Positions 33,260-42,921 of a stretch of DNA of 64,000 nucleotides are shown piece after piece. This DNA comes from Pseudomonas coleopterorum. Its GTDB lineage: Bacteria > Pseudomonadota > Gammaproteobacteria > Pseudomonadales > Pseudomonadaceae. The notes under the pieces were generated by a model that worked only from the letters and a program-made list of their open reading frames with translations, made no database searches and was not told the DNA's origin. Position numbers and translations under genes: made by a program. Location: assembly GCF_900105555.1 (NCBI RefSeq), contig NZ_FNTZ01000001.1, positions 3,971,501-4,035,500 of the forward strand. The letters run 5' to 3'. The stretch's first letter is position 1. The number at the start of each line of letters is the position of its first letter.

Positions 33260-34780
33260 ATGCGTTACGCACACCCGGGCACCGAAGGCGCCAAGGTCGA
33301 GTTCAAGGCCAAGTACGGCAACTATATTGGCGGCGAATTCGTCGCGCCGGTGGACGGCAACTACTTCACCACCACCTCACCCGTCAACGGCAAGCCCATC
33401 GCCGAATTCCCCCGCTCCAATGCCCGCGACATCGACAAGGCGCTGGACGCCGCCCATGCCGCCGCCGAGGCGTGGGGCACGACGTCGGTACAGGCTCGCT
33501 CGCTGATCCTGCTGAAGATCGCCGACCGTATCGAACAGAATCTGGAAACCCTGGCCATCACCGAAACCTGGGACAACGGCAAGGCCATTCGCGAAACCCT
33601 GAACGCCGACATTCCGCTGGCGGCCGATCATTTCCGCTACTTCGCCGGTTGCCTGCGGGCCCAGGAAGGCAGCGCCGCCGAAATCGATGGCAACACCGTC
33701 GCCTACCATATCCACGAGCCGCTGGGCGTGGTCGGGCAGATCATTCCCTGGAACTTCCCGATCCTGATGGCCGCCTGGAAGCTGGCCCCGGCACTGGCCG
33801 CCGGCAACTGCGTGGTGCTCAAGCCGGCCGAACAGACGCCGCTGGGCATCACGGTACTGATGGAGTTGATCGGCGACCTGCTGCCGCCAGGCGTGCTCAA
33901 CGTGGTCCAGGGTTTCGGCAAGGAGGCTGGCGAAGCGCTGGCCACCAGCAAGCGCATCGCCAAGATCGCCTTCACCGGCTCGACACCGGTGGGCTCGCAC
34001 ATCATGAAATGTGCTGCCGAGAACATCATTCCCTCGACGGTGGAGCTGGGCGGCAAATCGCCGAACATCTTTTTCGAAGACATCATGCAGGCCGAGCAGA
34101 CCTTCATCGAGAAAGCCGCCGAAGGCCTGGTGCTGGCCTTCTTCAACCAGGGCGAGGTGTGCACCTGCCCTTCCCGCGCGCTGGTGCAGGAATCCATCTA
34201 CCCGGCTTTCATGAAGGAAGTCATGAAAAAGGTCGAGCAGATCAAGCGCGGCGATCCGCTGGATACCGACACCATGGTCGGCGCCCAGGCGTCGGAGCAG
34301 CAGTTCGACAAGATTCTCTCCTACCTGGAAATCGCCAAGGGTGAAGGCGCCGAACTGCTCACCGGCGGCCAGGTGCAGAAGCTCGAAGGTGACCTGTCGA
34401 CCGGCTACTACATCCAGCCGACCCTGCTCAAAGGCACGAACAAGATGCGCGTGTTCCAGGAGGAAATCTTCGGCCCGGTGGTCAGCATCACCACCTTCAA
34501 GGACGAAGCCGAAGCCCTGGCCATCGCCAACGACACCGAGTTCGGCCTGGGTGCCGGGGTCTGGACCCGCGACATCAACCGTGCCTGGCGCATGGGCCGC
34601 GGGATCAAGGCCGGACGGGTCTGGACCAACTGCTACCACCTGTACCCGGCGCATGCCGCGTTCGGTGGCTACAAGAAATCCGGCGTGGGCCGCGAGACCC
34701 ACAAGATGATGCTTGACCACTACCAGCAGACCAAGAACCTGCTGGTCAGCTACGACATCAATCCACTGGGCTTCTTCTAA
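33260..34780 (+). CDS. NAD+-dependent aldehyde dehydrogenase (ExaC/AldB type)
   Basis: 506 residues, ALDH superfamily. Catalytic cysteine in [13 protein letters not shown], general base glutamate in [12 protein letters not shown], and the NAD-binding [16 protein letters not shown]. The second Cys and the C-terminal [12 protein letters not shown] end are typical of the acetaldehyde dehydrogenases AldB/ExaC used in alcohol catabolism. 'caggagactcccc' precedes the ATG. Confidence 0.93.
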   Translation: MRYAHPGTEGAKVEFKAKYGNYIGGEFVAPVDGNYFTTTSPVNGKPIAEFPRSNARDIDKALDAAHAAAEAWGTTSVQARSLILLKIADRIEQNLETLAITETWDNGKAIRETLNADIPLAADHFRYFAGCLRAQEGSAAEIDGNTVAYHIHEPLGVVGQIIPWNFPILMAAWKLAPALAAGNCVVLKPAEQTPLGITVLMELIGDLLPPGVLNVVQGFGKEAGEALATSKRIAKIAFTGSTPVGSHIMKCAAENIIPSTVELGGKSPNIFFEDIMQAEQTFIEKAAEGLVLAFFNQGEVCTCPSRALVQESIYPAFMKEVMKKVEQIKRGDPLDTDTMVGAQASEQQFDKILSYLEIAKGEGAELLTGGQVQKLEGDLSTGYYIQPTLLKGTNKMRVFQEEIFGPVVSITTFKDEAEALAIANDTEFGLGAGVWTRDINRAWRMGRGIKAGRVWTNCYHLYPAHAAFGGYKKSGVGRETHKMMLDHYQQTKNLLVSYDINPLGFF

Positions 34781-34790
34781 CCCCATGGCA

Positions 34791-34816
34791 GCGGGGGATG
34801 CCTTGGCGTCCCCCGC
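34791..34816 (+). terminator. Hairpin after the aldehyde dehydrogenase gene
   Basis: Arms GCGGGGGA (34791-34798) and TCCCCCGC (34809-34816), 10-base loop. No T-tract; terminator function is inferred. Confidence 0.45.
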
Positions 34817-34981
34817 CTGTTCTGCCGACCCTGTCCTGCTCTACCCACCCTGATGGTTTCACTGCGCCGACATGCGACCGCCGGTCGGTTGCGTGTGCCT
34901 GGCAAACCGGCCAACAAACCTGCTTCACCCATCGGTATACTGCGCGGATTCTCAAAGATCGAATCAGCACAGGTACCCGCC

Positions 34982-35629
34982 ATGGAATTCAGCTTCATCG
35001 ACCTCATCCTGCACCTGGATGTGTACCTCAACATGCTGGTGACCCAGTACGGCACCTGGGTCTACGCGATCCTGTTCCTGGTGATCTTCTGCGAAACCGG
35101 CCTGGTGGTGATGCCTTTCCTGCCCGGTGACTCGCTGTTGTTCATCGCCGGTGCCGTGGCGGCCGGTGGCGGCATGGACCCGTTCCTGCTCGCGGGCCTG
35201 CTGATGACCGCCGCCATCCTGGGCGACAGCACCAACTACACCGTCGGGCGTACCGTGGGCGACAAGCTGTTCAGCAACCCGGACTCCAAGATCTTTCGTC
35301 GCGACTATCTGGATCAGACCCACGCCTTCTATGCTCGCCACGGCGGCAAGACCGTTACCCTGGCGCGGTTCCTGCCGATCCTGCGTACCTTTGCCCCGTT
35401 CGTGGCCGGTGTCGGCAAGATGCACTACCCGCGCTTCCTGGGCTTCAGTGTGCTGGGCACGGTGTTGTGGGTCTGTGGTCTGGTGACCCTGGGCTACTTC
35501 TTCGGCAACATGCCGTTCATCAAACAGAACCTGACCCTGCTGATCGTCGCGATCATCCTGATTTCGCTGCTGCCGATGATCATCGGCCTGGTGCGCAGCC
35601 GTATGGGCGGCCCTGCCCCGTCGCGCTGA
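34982..35629 (+). CDS. DedA family membrane protein
   Basis: 215 residues with several hydrophobic segments. Signature regions: [21 protein letters not shown] and the Arg-containing [21 protein letters not shown]. DedA proteins are proton-dependent transporters; some have been shown to recycle undecaprenyl phosphate or phosphatidylethanolamine. Start [13 protein letters not shown] at 34982. Four bases upstream of the mtfA-like gene. Confidence 0.92.
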   Translation: MEFSFIDLILHLDVYLNMLVTQYGTWVYAILFLVIFCETGLVVMPFLPGDSLLFIAGAVAAGGGMDPFLLAGLLMTAAILGDSTNYTVGRTVGDKLFSNPDSKIFRRDYLDQTHAFYARHGGKTVTLARFLPILRTFAPFVAGVGKMHYPRFLGFSVLGTVLWVCGLVTLGYFFGNMPFIKQNLTLLIVAIILISLLPMIIGLVRSRMGGPAPSR

Positions 35630-35633
35630 AATC

Positions 35634-36425
35634 ATGTGGTCGTTAAAGGCCTGGCGGCGCCAGCGGATTCTGGACCGCCACCGTATCGATGACGCGCTGT
35701 GGCAAACGGTGCGTGAAGACCTGCCGATCCTCGAGGGCCTCGATGCACGGCAGGACCAACACCTGCGCGAGGCCTGCGTGCTGTTCCTGCAGGCCAAGGC
35801 CCTGACCTGCCTGCCCGGTGTCGAACTCGACGATCGCGCCCGCCTTCACCTTGCGGCACAGGCGCAATTGCCGTTGCTGCAACTGGGCGATCTGGACTGG
35901 TATCAGGGCTTTCACGAAATCGTCCTGTACGCCGACGATTTCGTCAGCCCGCAGCGCTACCGCGATCCCAGCGGCGTGGAGCACCAGTGGGACGGCGAGC
36001 ACAGTGGCGAGGCCTGGCAACAGGGGCCGGTCATCCTTGCCTGGTCGGGGGTGATGACCAGCGGTGGCTGGGACGGCTACAACCTGGTCATCCACGAACT
36101 GGCGCACAAGCTCGACATGCTCAACGGCGACGCCAACGGCCTGCCGCCGCTGCACGGGGACATGCATGTGAGCGACTGGGCCAGCGCCATGCAGCACGCC
36201 TACGACGATCTCAATCGCCAGCTCGATGCCGATCCGGATGCGGAAACGGCCATCGACCCCTATGCGGCGGAAAACCCGGCGGAGTTCTTCGCCGTCACCA
36301 GCGAGTATTTCTTCGCCGCGCCGGATTTGCTGCACGAGGCCTATCCGCTGGTCTATGAACAGCTGCGCCTGTTTTATCGCCAGGATCCGCTCCAGCGGCT
36401 CGCGGCCCTCCCCCGACCTGCGTAA
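35634..36425 (+). CDS. mtfA: MtfA-family zinc metallopeptidase (M90)
   Basis: 263 residues. Zinc motif HELAHKLDM (HExxH) with downstream ENPAEFFAVTSEYFF that supplies the third ligand. E. coli MtfA binds the Mlc repressor and so affects ptsG; whether that partner exists here is not shown. Order DedA-mtfA-ppa matches PAO1. Confidence 0.92.
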   Translation: MWSLKAWRRQRILDRHRIDDALWQTVREDLPILEGLDARQDQHLREACVLFLQAKALTCLPGVELDDRARLHLAAQAQLPLLQLGDLDWYQGFHEIVLYADDFVSPQRYRDPSGVEHQWDGEHSGEAWQQGPVILAWSGVMTSGGWDGYNLVIHELAHKLDMLNGDANGLPPLHGDMHVSDWASAMQHAYDDLNRQLDADPDAETAIDPYAAENPAEFFAVTSEYFFAAPDLLHEAYPLVYEQLRLFYRQDPLQRLAALPRPA

Positions 36426-36432
36426 CGCCCGG

Positions 36433-36562
36433 ACGCGGCTCGCGCCGCTGCTACAGGGGATGTGATTGCCGGCAAACGCGGCGTTGGCACATGCGATGGG
36501 TTGCCGATGGCCTGCATCGCCTGGATGAACACGGTCCCCTGTAGCAGCGGCGCGAGCCGCGT
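36433..36562. repeat. Inverted repeat pair between mtfA and ppa
   Basis: The element acgcggctcgcgccgctgct (36433 on) reappears inverted at 36535-36562 as agcagcggcgcgagccgcgt, each with the flanking cccctgta/tacagggg. A different REP type from the 'gcgggcagagcccgc' class elsewhere in the window. Confidence 0.75.
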
Positions 36563-36628
36563 CGGCAGGCGCTGCAGACGACCGGGGCCGGACCGTGGCG
36601 CGTGTGGCATGCGCTCCTACAATGTGCC

Positions 36629-36634
36629 TATAAT
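36629..36634 (+). promoter_or_regulatory. Consensus -10 box upstream of ppa
   Basis: A perfect TATAAT 63 bases before the ppa start. The -35 region (around ggcatg) is weak, so the promoter would depend on the -10 or on an activator. Confidence 0.5.
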
Positions 36635-36696
36635 CGCGCCCACATTTTCGGCCTGCACGGCCTTCAGACTGGCCCAAACCACGGGGGCAACGCCCA

Positions 36697-37224
36697 ATGA
36701 GCTACAGCAAGATTCCGGCTGGCAAAGACCTGCCGAACGACATCTACGTCGCCATCGAGATTCCGGCCAACCACGCGCCGATCAAATACGAAATCGACAA
36801 GGACAGCGACACCCTGTTCGTCGATCGTTTCATGGCCACGCCGATGTTCTACCCGGCCAACTACGGTTTCATCCCCAACACCCTGGCCGATGACGGCGAC
36901 CCCCTCGACGTGCTGGTCGTCACCCCTTACCCGGTTGCACCAGGCTCGGTCATCCGCGCCCGTCCGGTCGGCATCCTGCACATGACCGACGACGGCGGCG
37001 GCGACGCCAAGGTCATCGCCGTACCGCACGACAAGCTGTCGCAGCTGTATGTGGACGTCAAGGAATACACTGATCTGCCGCCGCTGCTGCTGGAACAGAT
37101 CAAGCACTTCTTCGAGAACTACAAGGATCTCGAAAAAGGCAAATGGGTGAAGATCGAAGGCTGGGGCGACGCAGACGCCGCCCGCGCCGAAATCACCAAG
37201 TCGGTCGCCGCGTACAAAGGCTAA
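36697..37224 (+). CDS. ppa: Inorganic pyrophosphatase
   Basis: Hydrolyses PPi and so pulls biosynthetic reactions forward, including tRNA charging and adenylation. Signature [15 protein letters not shown] with metal-binding aspartates; [15 protein letters not shown] near the N-terminus. 175 residues, the usual family I hexamer subunit length. The last core gene before the accessory region. Confidence 0.98.
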   Translation: MSYSKIPAGKDLPNDIYVAIEIPANHAPIKYEIDKDSDTLFVDRFMATPMFYPANYGFIPNTLADDGDPLDVLVVTPYPVAPGSVIRARPVGILHMTDDGGGDAKVIAVPHDKLSQLYVDVKEYTDLPPLLLEQIKHFFENYKDLEKGKWVKIEGWGDADAARAEITKSVAAYKG

Positions 37225-37240
37225 TCCGTCGCTGTACCGA

Positions 37241-37266
37241 AAACCCCGGCCCAGGCCGGGGTTTTT
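37241..37266 (+). terminator. Rho-independent terminator of ppa
   Basis: Arms CCCCGGCC (37244-37251) and GGCCGGGG (37254-37261), then TTTTT. Confidence 0.85.
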
Positions 37267-37310
37267 CATGGGCGCAGCAAAGGCATTTGGCCTTGAGGGG
37301 AAAAAGAGAT

Positions 37311-37339
37311 TTGCACAGCCACCCGCCCGTGCGTATTCT
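37311..37339 (+). promoter_or_regulatory. Sigma-70-type promoter of a putative sRNA
   Basis: TTGCAC (37311-37316), a 17-base spacer, then TATTCT (37334-37339). It points into a non-coding stretch that ends in an intrinsic terminator about 100 bases later. Confidence 0.6.
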
Positions 37340-37345
37340 TTGGCC

Positions 37346-37443
37346 CTCACCAGCTCAGGCTGGTCAACAGTTTGCAGGCGGTTGCGGCTTACCAAAAGTA
37401 AGGCAAGATCGTCGACGAGAAGCCGGCCATAAGCCGGCTTTTT
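37346..37443 (+). ncRNA. Candidate small RNA (~98 nt)
   Basis: Bounded by the promoter at 37311-37339 and a strong terminator with arms AAGCCGGC (37420-37427) and GCCGGCTT (37433-37440) plus TTTTT. The 5' end can fold as CCAGC-TCAG-GCTGG (37350-37363). No open reading frame with a ribosome site lies inside. I cannot assign it to a named Pseudomonas sRNA family from memory. Confidence 0.5.
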
Positions 37444-37471
37444 AATGCCTGCAAGAAACTGCGCAGCGCCT

Positions 37472-37540
37472 GTTTCGCGGCCACACACCGCTCCTACGAA
37501 ACACCGTACACTCCTGTAGGAGCGGTCATCGGCCGCGAAA
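37472..37540. repeat. Inverted REP pair
   Basis: Left arm tttcgcggccacacaccgct and right arm agcggtcatcggccgcgaaa with ctccta/taggag. It occupies the rest of the 37225-37592 gap, together with the ppa terminator and candidate sRNA. Confidence 0.75.
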
Positions 37541-37592
37541 GCGTCCTTCGGGTCGCCATCGAATCCAGCCGCTTCATGCTAACTGGCTGCAT

Positions 37593-38378
37593 CTACAGGT
37601 CGTAGCCGCTGCCCGTCAGACTGCGCTTGACACTCTCCAGGTGCAGACGCGCGCTCTCGGCGTTGCCGACCAGCATCTGCCGGCACGCGGCGCTGGCGAT
37701 GGCGTGGGGCACAGGCTTGAGCGGGCGGCCGCTGGCCATGGCCTTGAGTTGCACTTCGGCGGCCCGCTCCAGGTAGTACAGGTCATCCCACGCTTCGGCG
37801 ATGCTGGGGCCGAGCACCAGCGGGCCGTGATTCTTGAGCATGACGATATCCGCCTCACCGGCCGCGCGCGAGATGCGCTCGCCCTCGGCATCGTCCAGGG
37901 CCAGGCCGTTGTAGTGCTCGTCCACCACCATCCGCTCATAGAACTTCAACGCTGTTTGCCCGGCCCACACGAAGGGGTCGCCTTCGAGCATGCACAGCGC
38001 CGTGGCGTTGGGCATATGGGTGTGGAACGCGGCGGTGGCACGCGGGTTGAGGCGATGCAGTTGGGCGTGGATGAAAAACGCCGTCGCCTCCGGCTTGCCT
38101 TCACCGGCCAGGACGCGCCCCTGAAAATCGCAGATCAGCAACGAGGACGCGGTGACTTCGGCGAACGCCAGACCGAACGGGTTCACCAGAAACAACTGCG
38201 GATGGCCGGGCAGCACAAAGGAAAAGTGGTTGCAGATCCCCTCGGCCATACCCAGTTTCGCCGCCATGCGAAAACAGGCCGCCAGGTCGATGCGCGCCTG
38301 AAGGATCTCGGGGCTGTCGAGACTGGCTGTACGCGTCATAGGGCTGACAGCGGGGTGGATATCGAAACTGTGAGCCAT
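37593..38378 (-). CDS. Class II aldolase/adducin family protein
   Basis: 261 residues. Zinc-ligand histidines in AAFHTHMPNATAL and MLKNHGPLVLG, with the N-terminal GMAEGICNHFSFVLPG. The family includes fuculose-phosphate aldolase and 3-oxo-acid decarboxylase-like enzymes, so the reaction is open. First gene of the accessory region; divergent from the aminotransferase gene. Start MAHSFDIHPAVSPM at 38378. Confidence 0.88.
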   Translation of the reverse strand: MAHSFDIHPAVSPMTRTASLDSPEILQARIDLAACFRMAAKLGMAEGICNHFSFVLPGHPQLFLVNPFGLAFAEVTASSLLICDFQGRVLAGEGKPEATAFFIHAQLHRLNPRATAAFHTHMPNATALCMLEGDPFVWAGQTALKFYERMVVDEHYNGLALDDAEGERISRAAGEADIVMLKNHGPLVLGPSIAEAWDDLYYLERAAEVQLKAMASGRPLKPVPHAIASAACRQMLVGNAESARLHLESVKRSLTGSGYDL

Positions 38379-38608
38379 GGTCACGGGTCCTGAAAAAGCT
38401 GGAGAGAGACTGCCAAGCGTAACCAAAACCAGCCGCGGGCCAAGGGACAGTTACGCGGTTTGCCTGGGCCAGTCGAACGGCCTGACCCACTGTTTCAGCC
38501 CATCTGGCCCTACGGGCGCGGCCGTGTTTGTTCCTATCGTGGGCCACCGCCGTGCGATCACGGCCCCGCCACCAGCCTTGGCTGACTACGATCCTGCAGA
38601 GGTAGCCC

Positions 38609-39931
38609 ATGAGCACGCCCGTTTCCAACGACTACGTGTACGCCCTGGACCGCGAATTCGTGTTCCATTCCTGGTCGACCCAGGGCGCGCTGAACCCGCT
38701 GGTGATCGCCGGCGGCCAGGGCTGCACGCTGTGGGACTACGAGGGACGTCAGTATCTGGACTTCAGCAGCCAGTTGGTCAACACCAACATTGGCCATCAG
38801 CATCCGAAAGTGATCGCGGCCATCGTCGAGCAGGCCAGCAGCCTGGTCACGGTGGCTCCAGCCACGGCCAACCTGATGCGCGGCGAGGCGGCCAAGCGCA
38901 TCCTGGCGCGGGCACCGAGCCACTTCAGCAAAGTGTTCTTCACCAATGCCGGCGCGGACGCCAACGAGAACGCCATGCGCATGGCGCGGCTGTTCACCGG
39001 GCGCGACAAGATTCTTTCCGCCTACCGCTCCTACCATGGCAGCACCGGCGCGGCCATCGTCGCCACGGGTGATCCACGGCGAGTGCCCAATGAATTCGCC
39101 CGCGGCCATGTGCATTTCTTCAATCCGTACCTGTTTCGCACCGAGTTTCATGCCACCAACGAGCAGGAAGAATGTGAACGCGCGCTGCAGCACCTGCGCC
39201 GGGTCATCGAATGCGAAGGCCCGGCTGCCATTGCGGCCATCCTGCTGGAAAGCGTACCCGGCACGGCCGGCATCCTGGTGCCGCCCAAGGGCTACCTGGC
39301 CGGCGTGCGCGCGCTGGCCGACGAGTACGGCATTCTGGTGATTCTCGATGAAGTGATGGCCGGTTTCGGGCGCACCGGCAGCTGGCTGGCACTGGACCAT
39401 TTCGACATCGTGCCGGACCTGATCTGCTTCGCCAAAGGGGTCAACTCCGGCTACGTGCCCGCCGGTGGGGTGATGATTTCCAAACCCATTGCCGAGTATT
39501 TCGATGACCATTTCTTCCCCGGCGGCCTGACCTATTCCGGGCATCCGCTGGCCATGGCGGCCATCGTGGCGACGCTGGACGTGATGGCCGAGGAAGGCAT
39601 CGTCGACAACGCCCGGCAGATCGGCCATGAAGTGCTGGGGCCCGGTTTGCGGGCGCTGGCAGCGAAGTACCCGTTGATCGGCGAGGCCCGCGGGATCGGC
39701 CTGTTCTGGGCACTGGAGTTCATCAGCGACAGAACACTCAAGACGCCGCTGGCCGCTCCGGTGATGGGCCAGATGAAGGCGGCGTTTCAGGCGCGCGGAT
39801 TGCTGACCTTCATCGTCGAGAACCGCTTGCACGTGGTGCCGCCATGCATCGTCAATGCCGCCCAGGTGGAGGAAGCGCTGGGGATTTTCGATGAGGTGAT
39901 CAGTGAGTTTTCAGGCAGGTATTCGCGGTGA
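38609..39931 (+). CDS. Class III (omega) aminotransferase
   Basis: 440 residues, fold-type I PLP enzyme of the ornithine/4-aminobutyrate aminotransferase group. PLP-lysine region ICFAKGVNSGYVPAGGV, cofactor Asp in ILDEVMAGFGRTG, and N-terminal DFSSQLVNTNIGHQHPKV. The substrate cannot be predicted. The ribosome site 'cagaggtagccc' precedes the ATG. Its neighbours (aldolase, MocR, amino-acid ABC importer) suggest catabolism of an imported amino compound. Confidence 0.92.
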   Translation: MSTPVSNDYVYALDREFVFHSWSTQGALNPLVIAGGQGCTLWDYEGRQYLDFSSQLVNTNIGHQHPKVIAAIVEQASSLVTVAPATANLMRGEAAKRILARAPSHFSKVFFTNAGADANENAMRMARLFTGRDKILSAYRSYHGSTGAAIVATGDPRRVPNEFARGHVHFFNPYLFRTEFHATNEQEECERALQHLRRVIECEGPAAIAAILLESVPGTAGILVPPKGYLAGVRALADEYGILVILDEVMAGFGRTGSWLALDHFDIVPDLICFAKGVNSGYVPAGGVMISKPIAEYFDDHFFPGGLTYSGHPLAMAAIVATLDVMAEEGIVDNARQIGHEVLGPGLRALAAKYPLIGEARGIGLFWALEFISDRTLKTPLAAPVMGQMKAAFQARGLLTFIVENRLHVVPPCIVNAAQVEEALGIFDEVISEFSGRYSR

Positions 39932-39935
39932 ATGG

Positions 39936-40032
39936 GCTGGCCTCTTCGCGGGCAGAGAGCTCGCCGCCCTCCCCGCTCCCACAATGGACCGGATTTTATG
40001 TGGGAGCGGGCTCTGCCCGCGAAGAGGCCAGC
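39936..40032. repeat. Inverted REP pair (BIME-like)
   Basis: gctggcctcttcgcgggcag on the left and ctgcccgcgaagaggccagc on the right form near-perfect arms of a long hairpin between two convergent genes. Confidence 0.85.
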
Positions 40033-40057
40033 ACAAGCACCACAAGACTCAAGCCCC

Positions 40058-41554
40058 TCACACCCCCTCCAGCACACCGGCCAACTGCTCTATTCCTGGC
40101 CGGATCTTGTCGGCATCGATGGCATGAAAACCCAGCCGCATGAAATTCCCGGGCGGTGCGGGGTTGAAGAAGAACTGCGCTCCGGATTCGATCAGAATGC
40201 TCTTCTGCGCCGCTGCCCACGCCAGTTTCTGGGTATCCACGCCGGCCGGCGTCTTGAGCCAGAACGCGCTGGAACTGTCGCTGCCCAGATGCTGGCAACT
40301 GCTCAGACATCGGCTCACAGCGTCCTGCATCGAGGCCCGTCGCCGCCCATGTTCCTCGCGAAAGCGGCGCAGGTGCGCATCGTAGTGACCTTGAGCGAGA
40401 AACTCGGCCAGCATGCGTTGGTTGTTCAACGGCGGGTGCCGGTACATCAAGCGGCGCAGGGCCCGCAGCTCGCTGATCAGTTCGGCATCGGCCACCATGT
40501 AACCCAGGCGCAGCCCTGGTGAAAATGCTTTCGACAAGCTGCTCAGGTAGATCACCCGCCCACTGCTGTCGCTGGCCTTGAGCGCGGGCTGCGGATGATG
40601 GTCCAGGTTGAGCTCGGCGTCGTAGTCGTCCTCGATGAGGATCTGGTCGTGCTGGCGAATATGCTGCAGTAGGCGGGTCCGTCGTGCGGCACTCATGGCG
40701 ATGCCGGTGGGCACCTGATGGCCCGGCGTCACATAGAGGTAGTCGCAGTCGTCCAGGCGAGCGTCCACCACCAGTCCTTGAGCGTCGATGTCCTGCTTGT
40801 GCACGTGCGCACCTTGCAATTCGAAGATGCTCAGGGCGTCGCGAAAACCGGGGTTCTCGATGGCCACCTTGACGCCATGCGTCATCAGCAGTGTGGCCAG
40901 CAGGTACAGTGCGTTCTGCGAGCCCAGGGTCAGGAGGATTTCGTCAGAGCTGGCCCAGATGCCCCGCTTGGGCAGCACGCGGGTGCGCAGCTGTTCGATG
41001 AGCATCTGATCGTCGCGGTCGAAACGATCGCACAACCAGCCTTGATCGCGTTCGCTGCGCAGGGTATTGCGCGACACTTCACGCCAGCGTTCCAACGGGA
41101 ACAAGTCCCGTATGGGCTGCCCGTAGATGAACGGGTAGCTGAAGCCACTCCAGTCACCCGGCCGCAAGACGCCGTGCTTCAAACTGGGGAGCATCTTCAG
41201 GCGCCCGGCCCAATCCGGAGCGCGCTCCGCATCGCAGGTATCGCTGTAGCCGACCGGACGGTGACGGCTGAACGACGGCCAGGCGTTGCGCGCATCGCCG
41301 CCGCAGTAGTCGGCATGCAGGTAGTAACCACTGCGGGGACGACTCACCAGATAGCCGTTATCCAGCAGGCTCTCGTACACCAGTGCCACGGTATTGCGCG
41401 AAATGCTCAGTTGCTGGGACAGCTTGCGGCACGACGGCAAGGGCTCATCGGGTGGAAACCCTCCGCCCAGAATCGCCGACACCAGAGACTCGCGCAGTTG
41501 CTCCTGCAAGCCGCGCTGCTGGTCGAAATCCAGGTAAAACACGTGATCGATCAT
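40058..41554 (-). CDS. MocR-family (GntR-HTH / aminotransferase-fold) regulator
   Basis: 498 residues. N-terminal GntR winged helix (about 10-80: LREQLRESLVSAILGG, LPSCRKLSQQLSISRNTVALVYESL). The C-terminal fold-type I aminotransferase-like domain has a PLP lysine in YLSSLSKAFSPGLRLGY. MocR proteins sense PLP or an amino ligand and commonly regulate a divergent gene; here that is the ABC importer. Start MIDHVFYLDFDQQ at 41554; the upstream extension of the frame is not conserved-looking. Confidence 0.93.
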   Translation of the reverse strand: MIDHVFYLDFDQQRGLQEQLRESLVSAILGGGFPPDEPLPSCRKLSQQLSISRNTVALVYESLLDNGYLVSRPRSGYYLHADYCGGDARNAWPSFSRHRPVGYSDTCDAERAPDWAGRLKMLPSLKHGVLRPGDWSGFSYPFIYGQPIRDLFPLERWREVSRNTLRSERDQGWLCDRFDRDDQMLIEQLRTRVLPKRGIWASSDEILLTLGSQNALYLLATLLMTHGVKVAIENPGFRDALSIFELQGAHVHKQDIDAQGLVVDARLDDCDYLYVTPGHQVPTGIAMSAARRTRLLQHIRQHDQILIEDDYDAELNLDHHPQPALKASDSSGRVIYLSSLSKAFSPGLRLGYMVADAELISELRALRRLMYRHPPLNNQRMLAEFLAQGHYDAHLRRFREEHGRRRASMQDAVSRCLSSCQHLGSDSSSAFWLKTPAGVDTQKLAWAAAQKSILIESGAQFFFNPAPPGNFMRLGFHAIDADKIRPGIEQLAGVLEGV

Positions 41555-41639
41555 GCTCTCGCTCCGCGATGGCCCGCCGCGGATTGATCCGCGTCGAAGC
41601 GCTTTCACCTGTCCTGGACCCGCCCGGTTTCCAGGGCGA

Positions 41640-41738
41640 GCCAACCTGTTGGCACCCGTGCCGATCGATGGACTTTGCAAATAGCGCGCCATGCTTTTTT
41701 GCGCACGCAACTGGCCAGTCGAATGCGCCCAACTGCCC
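41640..41738. promoter_or_regulatory. Candidate MocR operator region
   Basis: In the 287-base divergent gap a direct repeat CAACTGGCC (41708-41716) and CAACTGCCC (41730-41738) has a 22-base period, two helical turns, the arrangement used by several MocR/PdxR proteins. An inverted GCCAAC-N2-GTTGGC lies at 41640-41653. Binding is inferred only. Confidence 0.35.
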
Positions 41739-41841
41739 CTATCGCTGTGCGCAGACGCCTCACTAAGGTTGGGGCCATGCCACTGAACGCCTTCGTTCAG
41801 CGAAACGATCAGGCCTATTTCAACCCTCGGGAGCAGCATCC

Positions 41842-42735
41842 ATGAAGCAACCCCGCAAGCGTTCGATGACCGGCACATCCCTGGGCCTGCTGCGCACGTT
41901 GAGCCTGGCCACGCTGGTACTCTCGACCTCGTTCGGCGCCCATGCCGACCTGGCCGAGGTGAAGAGCAAAGGTTTCCTGAGTGTCGCCACCGAGGATGAC
42001 TACGCACCGTTCAACTACATCGTCGATGGCAAACCCGAAGGCTTTCACAAGGAGCTGCTGGAGGACCTCAAGGCCTACGCCAAAACCCAGAACATCGACG
42101 TCAAGCAGGACATCCTGCCCTGGACCGGGCTGCTGGCGTCAGTTTCTTCCGGCCAGTACGACGTGGCCTTCACCGGCGCCCTGGTCACCGATGAGCGTCT
42201 GCGTGTGTTCAACTTCGCCCCGCCTTTCGCGTCCGCCCAACACTTCTACGTCAAGCGTGCCGATGACAAGCGCCTCAGCGATATCGCCAGCCTGTGCGGC
42301 AAGACCGTCGGCGTGCAGGCCGGCAGCGCACTGCTGGCACGCCTGCCCGAACTCAAGAAAATGATGAAGGACAAGGGTTGCGAGATGGGCAAGGTGGTGG
42401 AGTATCCGTCGTACCCGGAAATCTACGCCGACTTGGCCAACGGTCGCCTGGACTACGCCGTGAACGCGCTGATCTCGGTGAACGACCTGGTCAAGACCCG
42501 TGGCGACACCTTCGCCAAGGGCATTGCCGTGTCGGGCGCCGGCTTCGCCGCCTGGCCCGTGCCGAAGAACAGCCCGGAGCTGCTCACGTTCCTCAGCGGC
42601 TTCATGGATCAGATCCGCGCCAACGGGCGTCTGGCCGCGTTGCAGACCAAGTGGTTCGGCGAAGCCTTCCCCGACATGCCCAAGGAGCCGATCACCAACG
42701 TCGAGCAGTTCCACACGTTGGCGGGGATGAAGTGA
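41842..42735 (+). CDS. Polar amino-acid-type ABC transporter substrate-binding protein
   Basis: 297 residues, SBP family 3. Signal peptide cleaved near FGAHA (residues 33-37). Mature start DLAEVKSKGFLSVATEDDYAPF is classical for this family. GQYDVAFTGALVTDERL and CGKTVGVQAGSAL follow. Ligand not predictable. Followed, after a REP pair, by two permease genes and an ATPase gene: a complete importer. Confidence 0.93.
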   Translation: MKQPRKRSMTGTSLGLLRTLSLATLVLSTSFGAHADLAEVKSKGFLSVATEDDYAPFNYIVDGKPEGFHKELLEDLKAYAKTQNIDVKQDILPWTGLLASVSSGQYDVAFTGALVTDERLRVFNFAPPFASAQHFYVKRADDKRLSDIASLCGKTVGVQAGSALLARLPELKKMMKDKGCEMGKVVEYPSYPEIYADLANGRLDYAVNALISVNDLVKTRGDTFAKGIAVSGAGFAAWPVPKNSPELLTFLSGFMDQIRANGRLAALQTKWFGEAFPDMPKEPITNVEQFHTLAGMK

Positions 42736-42764
42736 TCGCCTGAATGATCGGGTTGTGTCGGTCT

Positions 42765-42880
42765 GGCCTCTCCGCGGGCAGATGGCTCGCCGCCCGCCCC
42801 GCTCCCACAAGGTCTACGCGGCTTATCACTCATCCCTGTGGGAGCGGGGCGGGCGGCGAGCCATCTGCCCGCGAAGAGGC
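42765..42880. repeat. Inverted REP pair inside the ABC operon
   Basis: ggcctctccgcgggcagatg and catctgcccgcgaagaggcc flank a long, imperfect hairpin between the binding-protein gene and the first permease gene. Such hairpins often stabilise the upstream mRNA, which would favour more binding protein than permease. Confidence 0.8.
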
Positions 42881-42921
42881 CGGAACATACAACGCAAAAA
42901 CCCCAGCCAAGGATGCCTGCC

